From: an uncultured Victivallales bacterium
GTDB lineage: Bacteria; Verrucomicrobiota; Lentisphaeria; Victivallales; UBA1829
NCBI GenBank assembly: GCA_934661375.1
Contig: CAKUJH010000001.1
Span: 62,001 to 126,000, forward strand
Direction: 5' to 3'
DNA: 64,000 nucleotides
The translations under genes and the position numbers were made by a program. Numbering within the stretch: the first letter of the stretch is position 1; every line of letters starts with the position of its first letter. Positions 27,207 through 34,979 of this stretch are shown here, piece by piece. Below the pieces are notes generated by a model. The model searched no databases, had not been told where the DNA came from, and saw nothing but the letters and a program-made list of their open reading frames with translations.

Positions 27207-30200
27207 TTACGGTTTTGCTGTATGAATTATGCTGAACGAGCGCAGCAGTCCCCGGAAATAACGGGGTCTGCCGTCCGTTCCCGCAGAACCGTCTCCGGCA
27301 AAAACAGCTCCATTGGTATACCGTGTGATGCCGGAGAATGGAAGGGCTTCTTCCGGACCGTTATTCAGAGAAAGATACACAGCCTTTCCGTCATAGCGGA
27401 AGCGGATATGGTTCCATTCCCCTTCCACAGGAGAAATTCTGGAAAATCTCGTATCCGTCTGCGCCATCGAAGATTTTTCATCATGCGGACGGCGGTTCAT
27501 AAAATCAACCGCGAATTTCCCCTGTTCGGTACGCAGACGGAACCCGGTCAGAGCCGTTCCGCCGTACATGCCGAAATAGATCTGGTCGCGGCTGACTTCT
27601 TCCGGCAAAACCTCGAAATCAACCGTGAAGCCGTTTTTGTGCGGGAAAACACCCGGCGGAAAATTCAGAAATGCATTCGGTTTTCCATTGAAATGCAAAG
27701 CATATCTGCCATCCGGGAGTTTTACCCATTCCGGAGCAATTGCGCTGCATCCGTTTTTATCCATCCCGCGCAAGACGATGCGCGGAACGGAGCCTGCGGA
27801 ATGACTCTGTCCCTGGAATCCGGTGGAGATTGTATTGTTCGCCCCCGCGGAAGCAAAAAACTCGCGTCCGGCATCCGTGGCAAGCGTGTTTCCGGTATGC
27901 TCCGGATCAAAACGATAGACTATTTTCAGGATACGGTCCGGCTCAACATTTATGGAATAAAAACCTTTTTCCCTGTCGTATACCTGTATTTCATGCTGCT
28001 TGTTCTCATCCGCGGTAACGGCATAAGGTTTGCTCCACCAGACCAGACCGTCACGGGAGATCGCACGGAATGCAAGCACTCCTTCCGGAATGTCGGAAAT
28101 GATCTCCGCCTTGAATTTCGCAGTATCTGTCATCAGCGGCAGCGGCTGACGCTCCGGACGGTACAGCGTATCCAGACCGAACTGAATACCGTCAAACATT
28201 ACAGTGGAAGTGACGCCGTACCTGCCAAGCTGTTTCAAAGGGACACTCCAGGTGAAAGGCATTCCTTTGTTCGGTCCGGTCAGGCGTTTTCCTGAAACTG
28301 TAAATACAGCCTTGTCTATCTCCGATTTTTTTACGGAGAAAGCATATGTATTGTGACCAAGTCCAGCCCAGGAACCGGGATCCGAGATGGTGGAATCCCA
28401 CGGCATCTGACGGTACAGTTCACTGTAATTGGTCAGGTATCTGCGTCCGGGTTCCGTGGTCGGACCGAAGAAAATACCGGAATCAGTCCCTTTCAGGTCA
28501 AAATGCTGTTCTATTTTGATATTCGCATAATTGCCGCCTATGTTGTTGAAGCACTGGTATGTGAAGCGGTAAGTGCGGCGGTCGGAATTCTCCTGAAGAT
28601 ATTCGTTTTTCGGGTCATAAGAATAAATGTCATAGCTGTTGTTGACGACATCCACAGCCTGCAGTTTGTGTCCGGGAAACTTCAAGTCCGCGGAAATCTC
28701 ATATTCGGAAACCATTCCTTTTTTGTCAACGGGTTTGACTGCGACATCCGGTTTGACCGGGAACATCAGATTCCGCACCGGAGTGCAAAGATAGAGATGA
28801 TCGGTTTTTGTCGTCGCGCGGATTGCGGTGAACGGCATTCCCTCGCTGACAACCCTTGTCTTTCCTTTGCTGCGGATCGTCAGGCGGGGAACGGCAAAAC
28901 GCTGTTGCGCCATGGTGTCCGAAGGGACGTAAACGTTGTGTTCCTGCAATTTGGCGGAATCGAACTCCAGCCCCGTTGTCTTCCAGAAGACGTTCCCGTT
29001 ATGACCGAGCAGTTCCAGATCGACCGTGTAGTTCTCTTTTCCGGAACCGTCCGGAACATTCAGCAGTTCCACTTCGAATTTGGATCCGGGAACATACTGC
29101 CGAAGCTGGGACACGATCAGATTCGGCAGCGTAAGATCATCGCCTTTGCGGGGTTTCAGCGGAATCTTCTTCATCGTGTCTGTGTAATATTTGATGATGC
29201 GCTGATATGCCATCGGACGGCAGATCATCGGCTGAATGCTGGTGTCTTCATTGGTCTCGTCCCACTCGAACTGCAGGATAATGTCAATCGGATACTTTTC
29301 CGCAAGTTCATACGCCTTGCGGAAAGTTTTTGTCCCGTCGTGGCAAAGAGTCTGATTGCCCAGATAGGCGTCATATCCCGTCATGATCTGAAACTGCAGA
29401 AGTTTTTTGCCGCAGTATTGTTCCTGCGCAACGGCGGCGGAAAAAAGCGGAAGGATGACTTTGTCATAATATTCTGTATTGTAGCGGACATCACGATAAG
29501 TCAACCTATTTGCAAATCCGACCCCGCCGGCATATTGCAAATATTTTGTAATCTCATCATACCATTTCAGAATGATAGAGGCGGGGACCTTGCCATCATT
29601 TTCCATATAGTAATGATACGGATCGTTGCAGATGCGTAAAGAACCTACGACATGAATATAACAGCAGTCCGAACCGGCAAGTTTTTTTATCCCGGAGATG
29701 TATTCTCCGATTTTCTCCGGCGGAAAAGTGTCTCCCCCGTAAGATGTAAAGACCGGTTTCCCCTGCCAGCGGAGTACAGACGGGTGTTTTGCCAGAAAAT
29801 CAAGATGCTGATTTTCCAGCGGTCCGTAAGCGCCCTCCGGACAGAGCGTCGGCAGACAGTAGAGCGGATACTTTTCTGTGGAGTATTTGCCGATCATGTC
29901 GACTGTGGCTTTCGTGATATCAAGATTCACGAACATCCCGAAACCGTCCAGACCGGTTTCTTTCAAAAGTTCCAGGTTTTTTGCCACTCCGGGCATTTTA
30001 TACTGCGACGGACCAATATCATAATATTCACGGGACTTGAAAAGCGGCTGATCCAGCCAGCGTTTCTCGGTGAGGAACATTTTGCTGGTACACCAGAGAA
30101 CCGGCTCGGTGAAGAAAAACTGCTTTCCATAAAGCAGCGGTTTCTTCATCCCGTCTTTTTTCATCTGTGCCAGCAGTTTGTCTCCCAGCTCAAAATCTTC

Positions 30201-30308
30201 CCTGGAAAGTTCTTTGACCGTGGAGAGCTGCGCCCGGATGTCTGCATAATCTGCAGAAAAAAGGGACAATGCTCCTGCAAAAAATAAAATGCAAATCAGT
30301 TTTTTCAT
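27207..30308 (-). CDS. Secreted GH71/GH99-like enzyme with LamG domain (paralogue)
   Basis: A 1033-residue protein with signal peptide (residues 1-19). The N-terminal ~390 residues form a presumed TIM barrel (G-L-D-G-F-G-M-F and F-E-W-D-E-T-N-E-D-T as acidic strand ends). It shares with the 12678 protein the linker P-L-K-x-G-D-D-x-x-x-P-N-L-I and V-P-D-G-S-G, and both end in a LamG-like fold. The start at 30308 was chosen for the signal peptide and an upstream AAGG. It is 17 bp downstream of the TPR gene. Probable extracellular endo-glycosidase acting before the cytosolic GH110 and GH95; exact bond unknown. Confidence 0.65.
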   Translation of the reverse strand: MKKLICILFFAGALSLFSADYADIRAQLSTVKELSREDFELGDKLLAQMKKDGMKKPLLYGKQFFFTEPVLWCTSKMFLTEKRWLDQPLFKSREYYDIGPSQYKMPGVAKNLELLKETGLDGFGMFVNLDITKATVDMIGKYSTEKYPLYCLPTLCPEGAYGPLENQHLDFLAKHPSVLRWQGKPVFTSYGGDTFPPEKIGEYISGIKKLAGSDCCYIHVVGSLRICNDPYHYYMENDGKVPASIILKWYDEITKYLQYAGGVGFANRLTYRDVRYNTEYYDKVILPLFSAAVAQEQYCGKKLLQFQIMTGYDAYLGNQTLCHDGTKTFRKAYELAEKYPIDIILQFEWDETNEDTSIQPMICRPMAYQRIIKYYTDTMKKIPLKPRKGDDLTLPNLIVSQLRQYVPGSKFEVELLNVPDGSGKENYTVDLELLGHNGNVFWKTTGLEFDSAKLQEHNVYVPSDTMAQQRFAVPRLTIRSKGKTRVVSEGMPFTAIRATTKTDHLYLCTPVRNLMFPVKPDVAVKPVDKKGMVSEYEISADLKFPGHKLQAVDVVNNSYDIYSYDPKNEYLQENSDRRTYRFTYQCFNNIGGNYANIKIEQHFDLKGTDSGIFFGPTTEPGRRYLTNYSELYRQMPWDSTISDPGSWAGLGHNTYAFSVKKSEIDKAVFTVSGKRLTGPNKGMPFTWSVPLKQLGRYGVTSTVMFDGIQFGLDTLYRPERQPLPLMTDTAKFKAEIISDIPEGVLAFRAISRDGLVWWSKPYAVTADENKQHEIQVYDREKGFYSINVEPDRILKIVYRFDPEHTGNTLATDAGREFFASAGANNTISTGFQGQSHSAGSVPRIVLRGMDKNGCSAIAPEWVKLPDGRYALHFNGKPNAFLNFPPGVFPHKNGFTVDFEVLPEEVSRDQIYFGMYGGTALTGFRLRTEQGKFAVDFMNRRPHDEKSSMAQTDTRFSRISPVEGEWNHIRFRYDGKAVYLSLNNGPEEALPFSGITRYTNGAVFAGDGSAGTDGRPRYFRGLLRSFSIIHTAKP

Positions 30309-30325
30309 CGTGAAACCTTCAGTTG

Positions 30326-31240
30326 TCAAAGTGTATGTTCCCCTTTGCGGACTTTGGCGCGATAATCCTTGATCCATTTTTTCTGGGAAGCATTTACTCC
30401 CGGCATCTTCTCAAAATCATCCAGCAGTTTTTTTGCCTGCGGATAACGCTTCATGATATCGCATTGAATGGAAATCGCCTGCATATATGCCGCCGCCTTG
30501 TAATAAGCGGGAATATTGTCCAGACCGATAATCGCGAGGTTGACGTCACAGGCTTTTTTAAAGTCTTTCTGTCTGTAGTGACTTCTGGCTGTAATTATGA
30601 ATGCATCCGCCTTGACCGCCGCCTGAACATCTGTTCCTTTGCAGAGCGGCTTCAGCTGCGCAATGGCGTCCTTGTATTGCCCCTGCTCATACAGAATATT
30701 TCCCATTCCGACCATTGCGCGGTTCCTGCGGTTTGCATCCGTCTGCGGATTGTCCAGAAGACTTTGATAGCATCTTTTCGCATCATCGTATTTTTTCTGC
30801 TGCGAATAAAGATTTCCGCAGGAAAGAAGCGCATAATTGCTTTCGTTGTTCTGAATCCCGTAGGATGCGGCTTTCTGATATGCGGCAATTGCATCATCAT
30901 ATTTTTTTTGTTTCAGCGCGTAATCGCCGGCGGCAATCTGGGCGGACATGCGGTTCTGTGCCGGAATATCCTTGTCTTCCATGATCTGGACAAGTATCTT
31001 TTCCGCATTGCCCCAGTCGCCCTTCATGCGGCAGGCTTCCGCTTTTGCGAAAAGGGCCTGATAACGCTGTCCGGGAATGGCGGTCTGCTTCGCGGCTTCG
31101 TCATATTTTTGAATCGCGGCGTCATATTGTTTTTCTGAAAATGCTTTGCGCCCTTCGGTGAATGCGGCATGGAAATCTCCGTAAGCCGTTCCGGAAATCA
31201 CGGTGAGAATGGATAAAAAAGCTGTCATTTTCATATTCAT
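30326..31240 (-). CDS. Secreted TPR-repeat protein
   Basis: A 304-residue protein with signal peptide (cleavage near G-D, residue 22) followed by tandem tetratricopeptide-like repeats. The units at about residues 26-60, 105-140 and 140-180 show the A-x-x-x-Y-x-x-A spacing and recurrent K-K-Y-D-D-A. TPRs mediate protein-protein contact, so it may assemble secreted or membrane components of the locus. Start at 31240 with AAAGG upstream. It is preceded by a 259-bp leader containing the TGCGTCA-N9-TGACGCA element and is probably the first gene of a sub-operon with GH71-like, GH110 and GH95. Confidence 0.82.
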   Translation of the reverse strand: MNMKMTAFLSILTVISGTAYGDFHAAFTEGRKAFSEKQYDAAIQKYDEAAKQTAIPGQRYQALFAKAEACRMKGDWGNAEKILVQIMEDKDIPAQNRMSAQIAAGDYALKQKKYDDAIAAYQKAASYGIQNNESNYALLSCGNLYSQQKKYDDAKRCYQSLLDNPQTDANRRNRAMVGMGNILYEQGQYKDAIAQLKPLCKGTDVQAAVKADAFIITARSHYRQKDFKKACDVNLAIIGLDNIPAYYKAAAYMQAISIQCDIMKRYPQAKKLLDDFEKMPGVNASQKKWIKDYRAKVRKGEHTL

Positions 31241-31319
31241 GTCAAAAACCTTTCATATTTCATGTCGAAGCCGGTTTCAATGAAAAGCGGCCTGCTTCTG
31301 CTTCTGATTTGTTCTTTCA

Positions 31320-31342
31320 TGCGTCAAGTCCGTCCTGACGCA
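31320..31342. promoter_or_regulatory. TGCGTCA-N9-TGACGCA inverted repeat (copy 1)
   Basis: Perfect 7-bp arms, 31320-31326 and 31336-31342, 80 bp before the TPR start in the 31241-31499 gap, which otherwise shows no gene. The same arms and 9-bp spacing occur at 44793-44815 before the locus E pseudopilin. It could be a DNA operator or an RNA leader hairpin. On the - strand it also forms a short frame starting ATGCGTCA. Confidence 0.65.
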
Positions 31343-31499
31343 TCCAAAACAATTTTGAAAAATCCGTAAATGTTCAAATCCTGATGCGCATCTCTCCTTT
31401 CCCGCCGCCGCGAAAGCGGCAAATGCCCAGTTTCAGGAAACCTCTGTCTCTTTTTCACTCCTTCAATTTAAGTATTTTTGAAAATGCCTTTCCGGAATA

Positions 31500-32336
31500 T
31501 CAATCTGCATCAAAAAACCAGCGCCGCGGATGCGTGTCTCTGGAACCGATCTCCAAATACGGATTCACCAAGGACGACCTGTAATTTTGGACATGTCCGT
31601 CCGCATGGGCAATATTTACACCCTGTCCATGGCGGTTGTGCGGCATTGCTTTATTGTTCGGTGGGGCGTAATAACAGTTTTTGACGACATAACTGCCCAT
31701 GATCTCGCCGCTCCCCAGAGTGGTGCCGTTGCAGGAATCCATCAGCACAAATAACTCAGTCGGAAATCTGGAACGTTTCATATTGGCAAAAGCCCGGTCA
31801 TCTTCCGTTGTTTGACCGGCGCCGGCTCGTCCCACTCCCCGTATTCCTGCGGAGTAGCCGTAGGCACAGTAACTGTTGATGTTGTAGCATCCGTATGAAG
31901 CAGTCGCATTTTCAACGGCTTTTCTGGAATTGCTTAAGGAAGGACAAAGAAAAACCTGATATTGCAGATACTTCTGACTGAGCAGGAGTGTTCCCCATGT
32001 AACCTGTTTTGCAACTTGCGATTGGTTCAATATATAATTCGCTCCGTAGTTCGGCATATATTCATCATAATCATTTCTGTAATTTGTAAAAGCAATGCCG
32101 AATTGTTTCAAATTTCCCTGACAGGAAGCGGAACGTCCCTTTTCCCTTGCACTGTTCAACGCCGGCAGGAGCATTCCGGCGAGAATCGCGATGATCGCTA
32201 TCACCACGAGGAGTTCTATTAATGTGAAATTCACATTCTTTTTGACATTTTTCCTGTGTGTGCCTCTATCTTCTGCCAATTTCCCGCTTTCCGGTTTTCC
32301 GCCTTCACAAAGAAAAACTTCGAACAGTTCCATCAT
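31500..32336 (-). CDS. PUL-associated pseudopilin-like protein (H-x9-DG)
   Basis: A 278-residue protein with a long 36-residue leader, then the F-T-L-I-E-L-L-V-V-I-A-I-I prepilin helix, preceded by Asn rather than Gly, and L-P-A-L-N-S-A-R-E-K. The C-terminal domain contains H-G-Q-G-V-N-I-A-H-A-D-G (H-x9-D-G) and several Cys that could form disulfides outside the cell. The start at 32336 has GGAGG seven bases upstream, inside the end of the GH2 gene two bases away, so the pair is coupled. Proposed role: surface or periplasmic display of a glycan-handling domain for locus C; not demonstrated. Confidence 0.92.
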   Translation of the reverse strand: MMELFEVFLCEGGKPESGKLAEDRGTHRKNVKKNVNFTLIELLVVIAIIAILAGMLLPALNSAREKGRSASCQGNLKQFGIAFTNYRNDYDEYMPNYGANYILNQSQVAKQVTWGTLLLSQKYLQYQVFLCPSLSNSRKAVENATASYGCYNINSYCAYGYSAGIRGVGRAGAGQTTEDDRAFANMKRSRFPTELFVLMDSCNGTTLGSGEIMGSYVVKNCYYAPPNNKAMPHNRHGQGVNIAHADGHVQNYRSSLVNPYLEIGSRDTHPRRWFFDAD

Positions 32337-32338
32337 TT

Positions 32339-33955
32339 TCAGCCTCCATGGTTGTTGGATAAATTATTCCGCAGAACGTCCCACGCCTGTTTCGGCCGCC
32401 GGTATTCGTCCACGACACCTTTGTTGTTGAAACCGCGGGCACGTGCAAAAATGCCGCTGCCGCAAACATAGGAACGGGTATCGGCATACTGCCAAATGCT
32501 GACACCGGCGCAATCGGTTTGCGAAACATATTCAAAGACTTTCAGCAGCAGTTCCGCCTGATACTCTTCGCTCCAATAGGTTTTCAGCGGGTCCCGGAAT
32601 CCAAGCAGAGCCTCCGCCCCGATCTCGGAAATCAGGAATGGTTTGTCCTGCGGCAGAGCTTTGGACAAGGCGGTCAGCCGCGGAAAGACCTGATCAATGG
32701 TACTGATGGAATCGGCGCGGGAATCGTACCAGCCGGGATATGGATTCATGGAAACAATATCCACCAGATCCGTGCAGACATCCTGTTCATATTTGTTGGA
32801 TGCAAAAGAGATCAGCACATGCGCATCAATGGAGCGGATCCGGTCATAGAGAGCTTTTATGACCGGACGCACTTCCGGCAGATGGCTGTCCGTTTCATTC
32901 AGAAAACCGCGGATCACCACACAAGGATGATTGAAGCTGTGGCAAGTCATTTTTTCGGCTTGCTCCAGCTGCGATTCCATATAGTCCGGCTTTGCCAGAG
33001 CCGGAGCCTTGACGCCCCAGCCGAGTGTCTCTTCCCAGACCAGCATTCCCATGCGGTCGCAAAGTTCCAGCAGAGTTCTGCGCTGCGGATAATGACTGCC
33101 CCGGATAAAATTGAATCCCGCATTTTTAAGCAGGGCGACATCTGTATTGATGATTTGCGGCGGAACTGCCGCCCCGGTTGTCGGGTGGCTTTCATGACGG
33201 TTGACCCCGTACAGCTTGATTTCTTTTCCATTGAGATACAGTTTACGTCCGGCAGCAGAAAATTCACGGATTCCGAACGTCGCCAGAACCTGATCTTCTC
33301 CGGCGGACAGCTCCACTGTATGAAGTTCAGGAGAATCCAAAGACCAGAGCCGGCGGTCCGGCAAATTCAGAGTGCAGTCCAGATGCCCGTCTGTAAACTG
33401 GCTGTTCAGCTGAAATCCGGTGTTGAATTTCATTTGAACAGGGACAATTCCCTTCTCCGAATATTCTGCCCGGATTCGGATTCTGCCAGTCCTGTAATCT
33501 TCCGTGGAAATGCGCACCCGGGAAATGTAATCGCCAGGAAGAGCTGTCAACGTTACATCTCCGTAAATGCCGCCGTTGGCAAAAAAATCACAGTCTGCCT
33601 GGAACTGCCCGGAATGACAGTTGTTCAGCACAATGGCCAATGTATGTTCTCCATGATCTCCGGCATTGAAAACAAAAGATTCCGGCATATAGGCGTATTG
33701 AATCAAACCGATTTTTTCTCCGTCCCAGAAAACTTCGCCGGAGATCCCCGCTCCGTCGATTTCCAGCAGCTGGAGACCGGATGCATGAACTTTCCGGGTA
33801 TAGAGCGCATATCCGCGTTTTCCGCAAAACGGTTCAATAAGGTCAAAACATCCGGGAACAGTCATGACATGGTCGGTCTTAAACGGCTGTTCCGGACGAT
33901 TTTTCCCCGTAAATGAAAAGTTCCAAATCCCGTTTAATGTCTGAATGTAACGCAT
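32339..33955 (-). CDS. GH2 family beta-glycosidase
   Basis: A 538-residue enzyme, short for GH2 but with the expected order: sugar-binding jelly roll (residues ~1-150), immunoglobulin-like domain (~150-235) and TIM barrel. The acid/base is in N353-E354 (G-F-L-N-E-T) and the nucleophile is Glu444 (I-S-E-I-G-A). N-R-H-E-S-H-P near residue 252 is also diagnostic. The set resembles beta-glucuronidase/beta-galactosidase members. No signal peptide, so likely cytosolic. The start at 33955 begins the conserved N-terminus; the ribosome binding site is weak. First gene of locus C, expressed from the AraC-flanked promoter at 34008-34036. Confidence 0.9.
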   Translation of the reverse strand: MRYIQTLNGIWNFSFTGKNRPEQPFKTDHVMTVPGCFDLIEPFCGKRGYALYTRKVHASGLQLLEIDGAGISGEVFWDGEKIGLIQYAYMPESFVFNAGDHGEHTLAIVLNNCHSGQFQADCDFFANGGIYGDVTLTALPGDYISRVRISTEDYRTGRIRIRAEYSEKGIVPVQMKFNTGFQLNSQFTDGHLDCTLNLPDRRLWSLDSPELHTVELSAGEDQVLATFGIREFSAAGRKLYLNGKEIKLYGVNRHESHPTTGAAVPPQIINTDVALLKNAGFNFIRGSHYPQRRTLLELCDRMGMLVWEETLGWGVKAPALAKPDYMESQLEQAEKMTCHSFNHPCVVIRGFLNETDSHLPEVRPVIKALYDRIRSIDAHVLISFASNKYEQDVCTDLVDIVSMNPYPGWYDSRADSISTIDQVFPRLTALSKALPQDKPFLISEIGAEALLGFRDPLKTYWSEEYQAELLLKVFEYVSQTDCAGVSIWQYADTRSYVCGSGIFARARGFNNKGVVDEYRRPKQAWDVLRNNLSNNHGG

Positions 33956-34007
33956 ATTCTTAAATCTTTCGTGCTTTCGTTTTGCATTTGCCGCGTGTTT
34001 GATATAT

Positions 34008-34036
34008 ATTATAATGCAGAGAACAGAAAATGGCAA
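34008..34036 (-). promoter_or_regulatory. Promoter of the GH2-pseudopilin unit
   Basis: On the - strand TTGCCA (34036-34031) N17 TATAAT (34013-34008), 53 bp before the GH2 start. The -35 abuts the first AraC-type direct repeat (34038-34054), the position expected for a class II activator. Confidence 0.75.
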
Positions 34037-34037
34037 G

Positions 34038-34075
34038 AGTAAATTTGTAACATGAGAAAGTAAATTTGTAACATG
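34038..34075 (+). repeat. Identical 17-bp direct repeats, probable AraC-regulator sites
   Basis: AGTAAATTTGTAACATG occurs at 34038-34054 and again at 34059-34075, a 21-bp period that places both copies on the same face of the helix. The second copy ends with the ATG start codon of the AraC gene. AraC-family proteins commonly bind paired direct half-sites of this length and spacing, so activation of GH2 and self-limitation of araC expression is a reasonable inference. Confidence 0.7.
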
Positions 34076-34894
34076 GAAACAGACCGGTCACTTTTTTATT
34101 TCTGGGGGAATGAATCGACGCGCAAACTTTATGTGCGAAGCTGCGGAGATTTCGTCCTTGTGCCGCCCGACCACGAAATGAAAAGGACGGTTGATTTTGC
34201 AGAAGTTTTCTGGCCGGTTTCCGGGCACTGTCAGTTCCTGGACGGGGGAAAATCATTTCTTCTCCGGCCGGGGGCGGTCTGGTATTACCCGCCCGGATCA
34301 TGCCATGAATATTATCCGCTGAAGCCCTTTCATTACTGCTGGCTGACGGTTGCGGGAGAGAATGCGGGAAAACTCTTCGACCTTCTTGACATCAAGCCTG
34401 GACAGAACAAAGCGGGTCCATGCCCCCGCCAGCTGTTCTCATTTTTGGGAAACGAACTGCTGGGACACTCAGCCAAACGTAAACTTTCCGCATTGTCCAT
34501 CGCATTCAAAATCATGCTTGAAATCGGATTCCGTCCGCGCAAAGACAACAAATCCAAAGACATCATGTCCGATGCAAAAAACCGGATCGACACTGATTTC
34601 GGAGATCCCGACCTCGATGTGGGAATGCTTGCCGAAAGTCAGCACATGCACCGCGGCAGTTTCAGCAGGGCATTCCGCAAAACCTTTGACATGACAGTCC
34701 GGGATTACATCCTGATGGTGCGGATAAAAAATGCCATTGACATGCTGAGCAGCACGGACTATCCGGTCATGGACATAGCGGAGGAATGCGGCTTCCATTC
34801 CGCCAATTATTTTTCCAAAGTTTTTTCTGCCCAGGTCGGAATAACACCAACAGAATACAGAAATAAAAAATACACCAGAAAAACTGCGGAATGA
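34073..34894 (+). CDS. AraC-family transcriptional regulator of locus C
   Basis: A 273-residue protein. Residues ~1-110 look like a cupin-type sensor (F-L-L-R-P-G-A-V-W-Y-Y-P-P-G). Residues ~170-268 form the double helix-turn-helix of AraC/XylS (D-L-D-V-G-M-L-A-E-S ... F-S-R-A-F-R-K-T, then D-I-A-E-E-C-G-F-H-S-A-N-Y-F-S-K-V-F ... G-I-T-P-T-E-Y-R). It is divergent from GH2 and its start codon lies within the second direct repeat. No good Shine-Dalgarno is seen (GAGAAAG is 14 or more bases away), so translation may be weak. Likely activates locus C in response to a released sugar. Confidence 0.92.
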   Translation: METDRSLFYFWGNESTRKLYVRSCGDFVLVPPDHEMKRTVDFAEVFWPVSGHCQFLDGGKSFLLRPGAVWYYPPGSCHEYYPLKPFHYCWLTVAGENAGKLFDLLDIKPGQNKAGPCPRQLFSFLGNELLGHSAKRKLSALSIAFKIMLEIGFRPRKDNKSKDIMSDAKNRIDTDFGDPDLDVGMLAESQHMHRGSFSRAFRKTFDMTVRDYILMVRIKNAIDMLSSTDYPVMDIAEECGFHSANYFSKVFSAQVGITPTEYRNKKYTRKTAE

Positions 34895-34906
34895 AGAACC
34901 TCTTAT

Positions 34907-34939
34907 AAAAAACCCGCCGTCTGGCAACCAGACGACGGG
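34907..34939 (-). terminator. Terminator of the locus D operon (copy 2 of a repeated hairpin)
   Basis: On the - strand a 12-bp stem with one G-U pair (34939-34913) is followed by six T residues (34912-34907), 41 bp past the Gfo/Idh stop. It also follows araC on the + strand, so it may serve both directions. The sequence is closely related to that at 23193-23223. Confidence 0.75.
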
Positions 34940-34979
34940 CCGAGGGGGGAATGGTTTTTTTGACAGAAACTGCTGATTC

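Noticed and set aside
34913..34939. Hairpin with G-C-A-A-C-C resembling part of a SAM-type riboswitch
   Set aside because: No P1 helix, kink-turn partner or downstream gene in the right orientation; it fits a terminator on the - strand instead.
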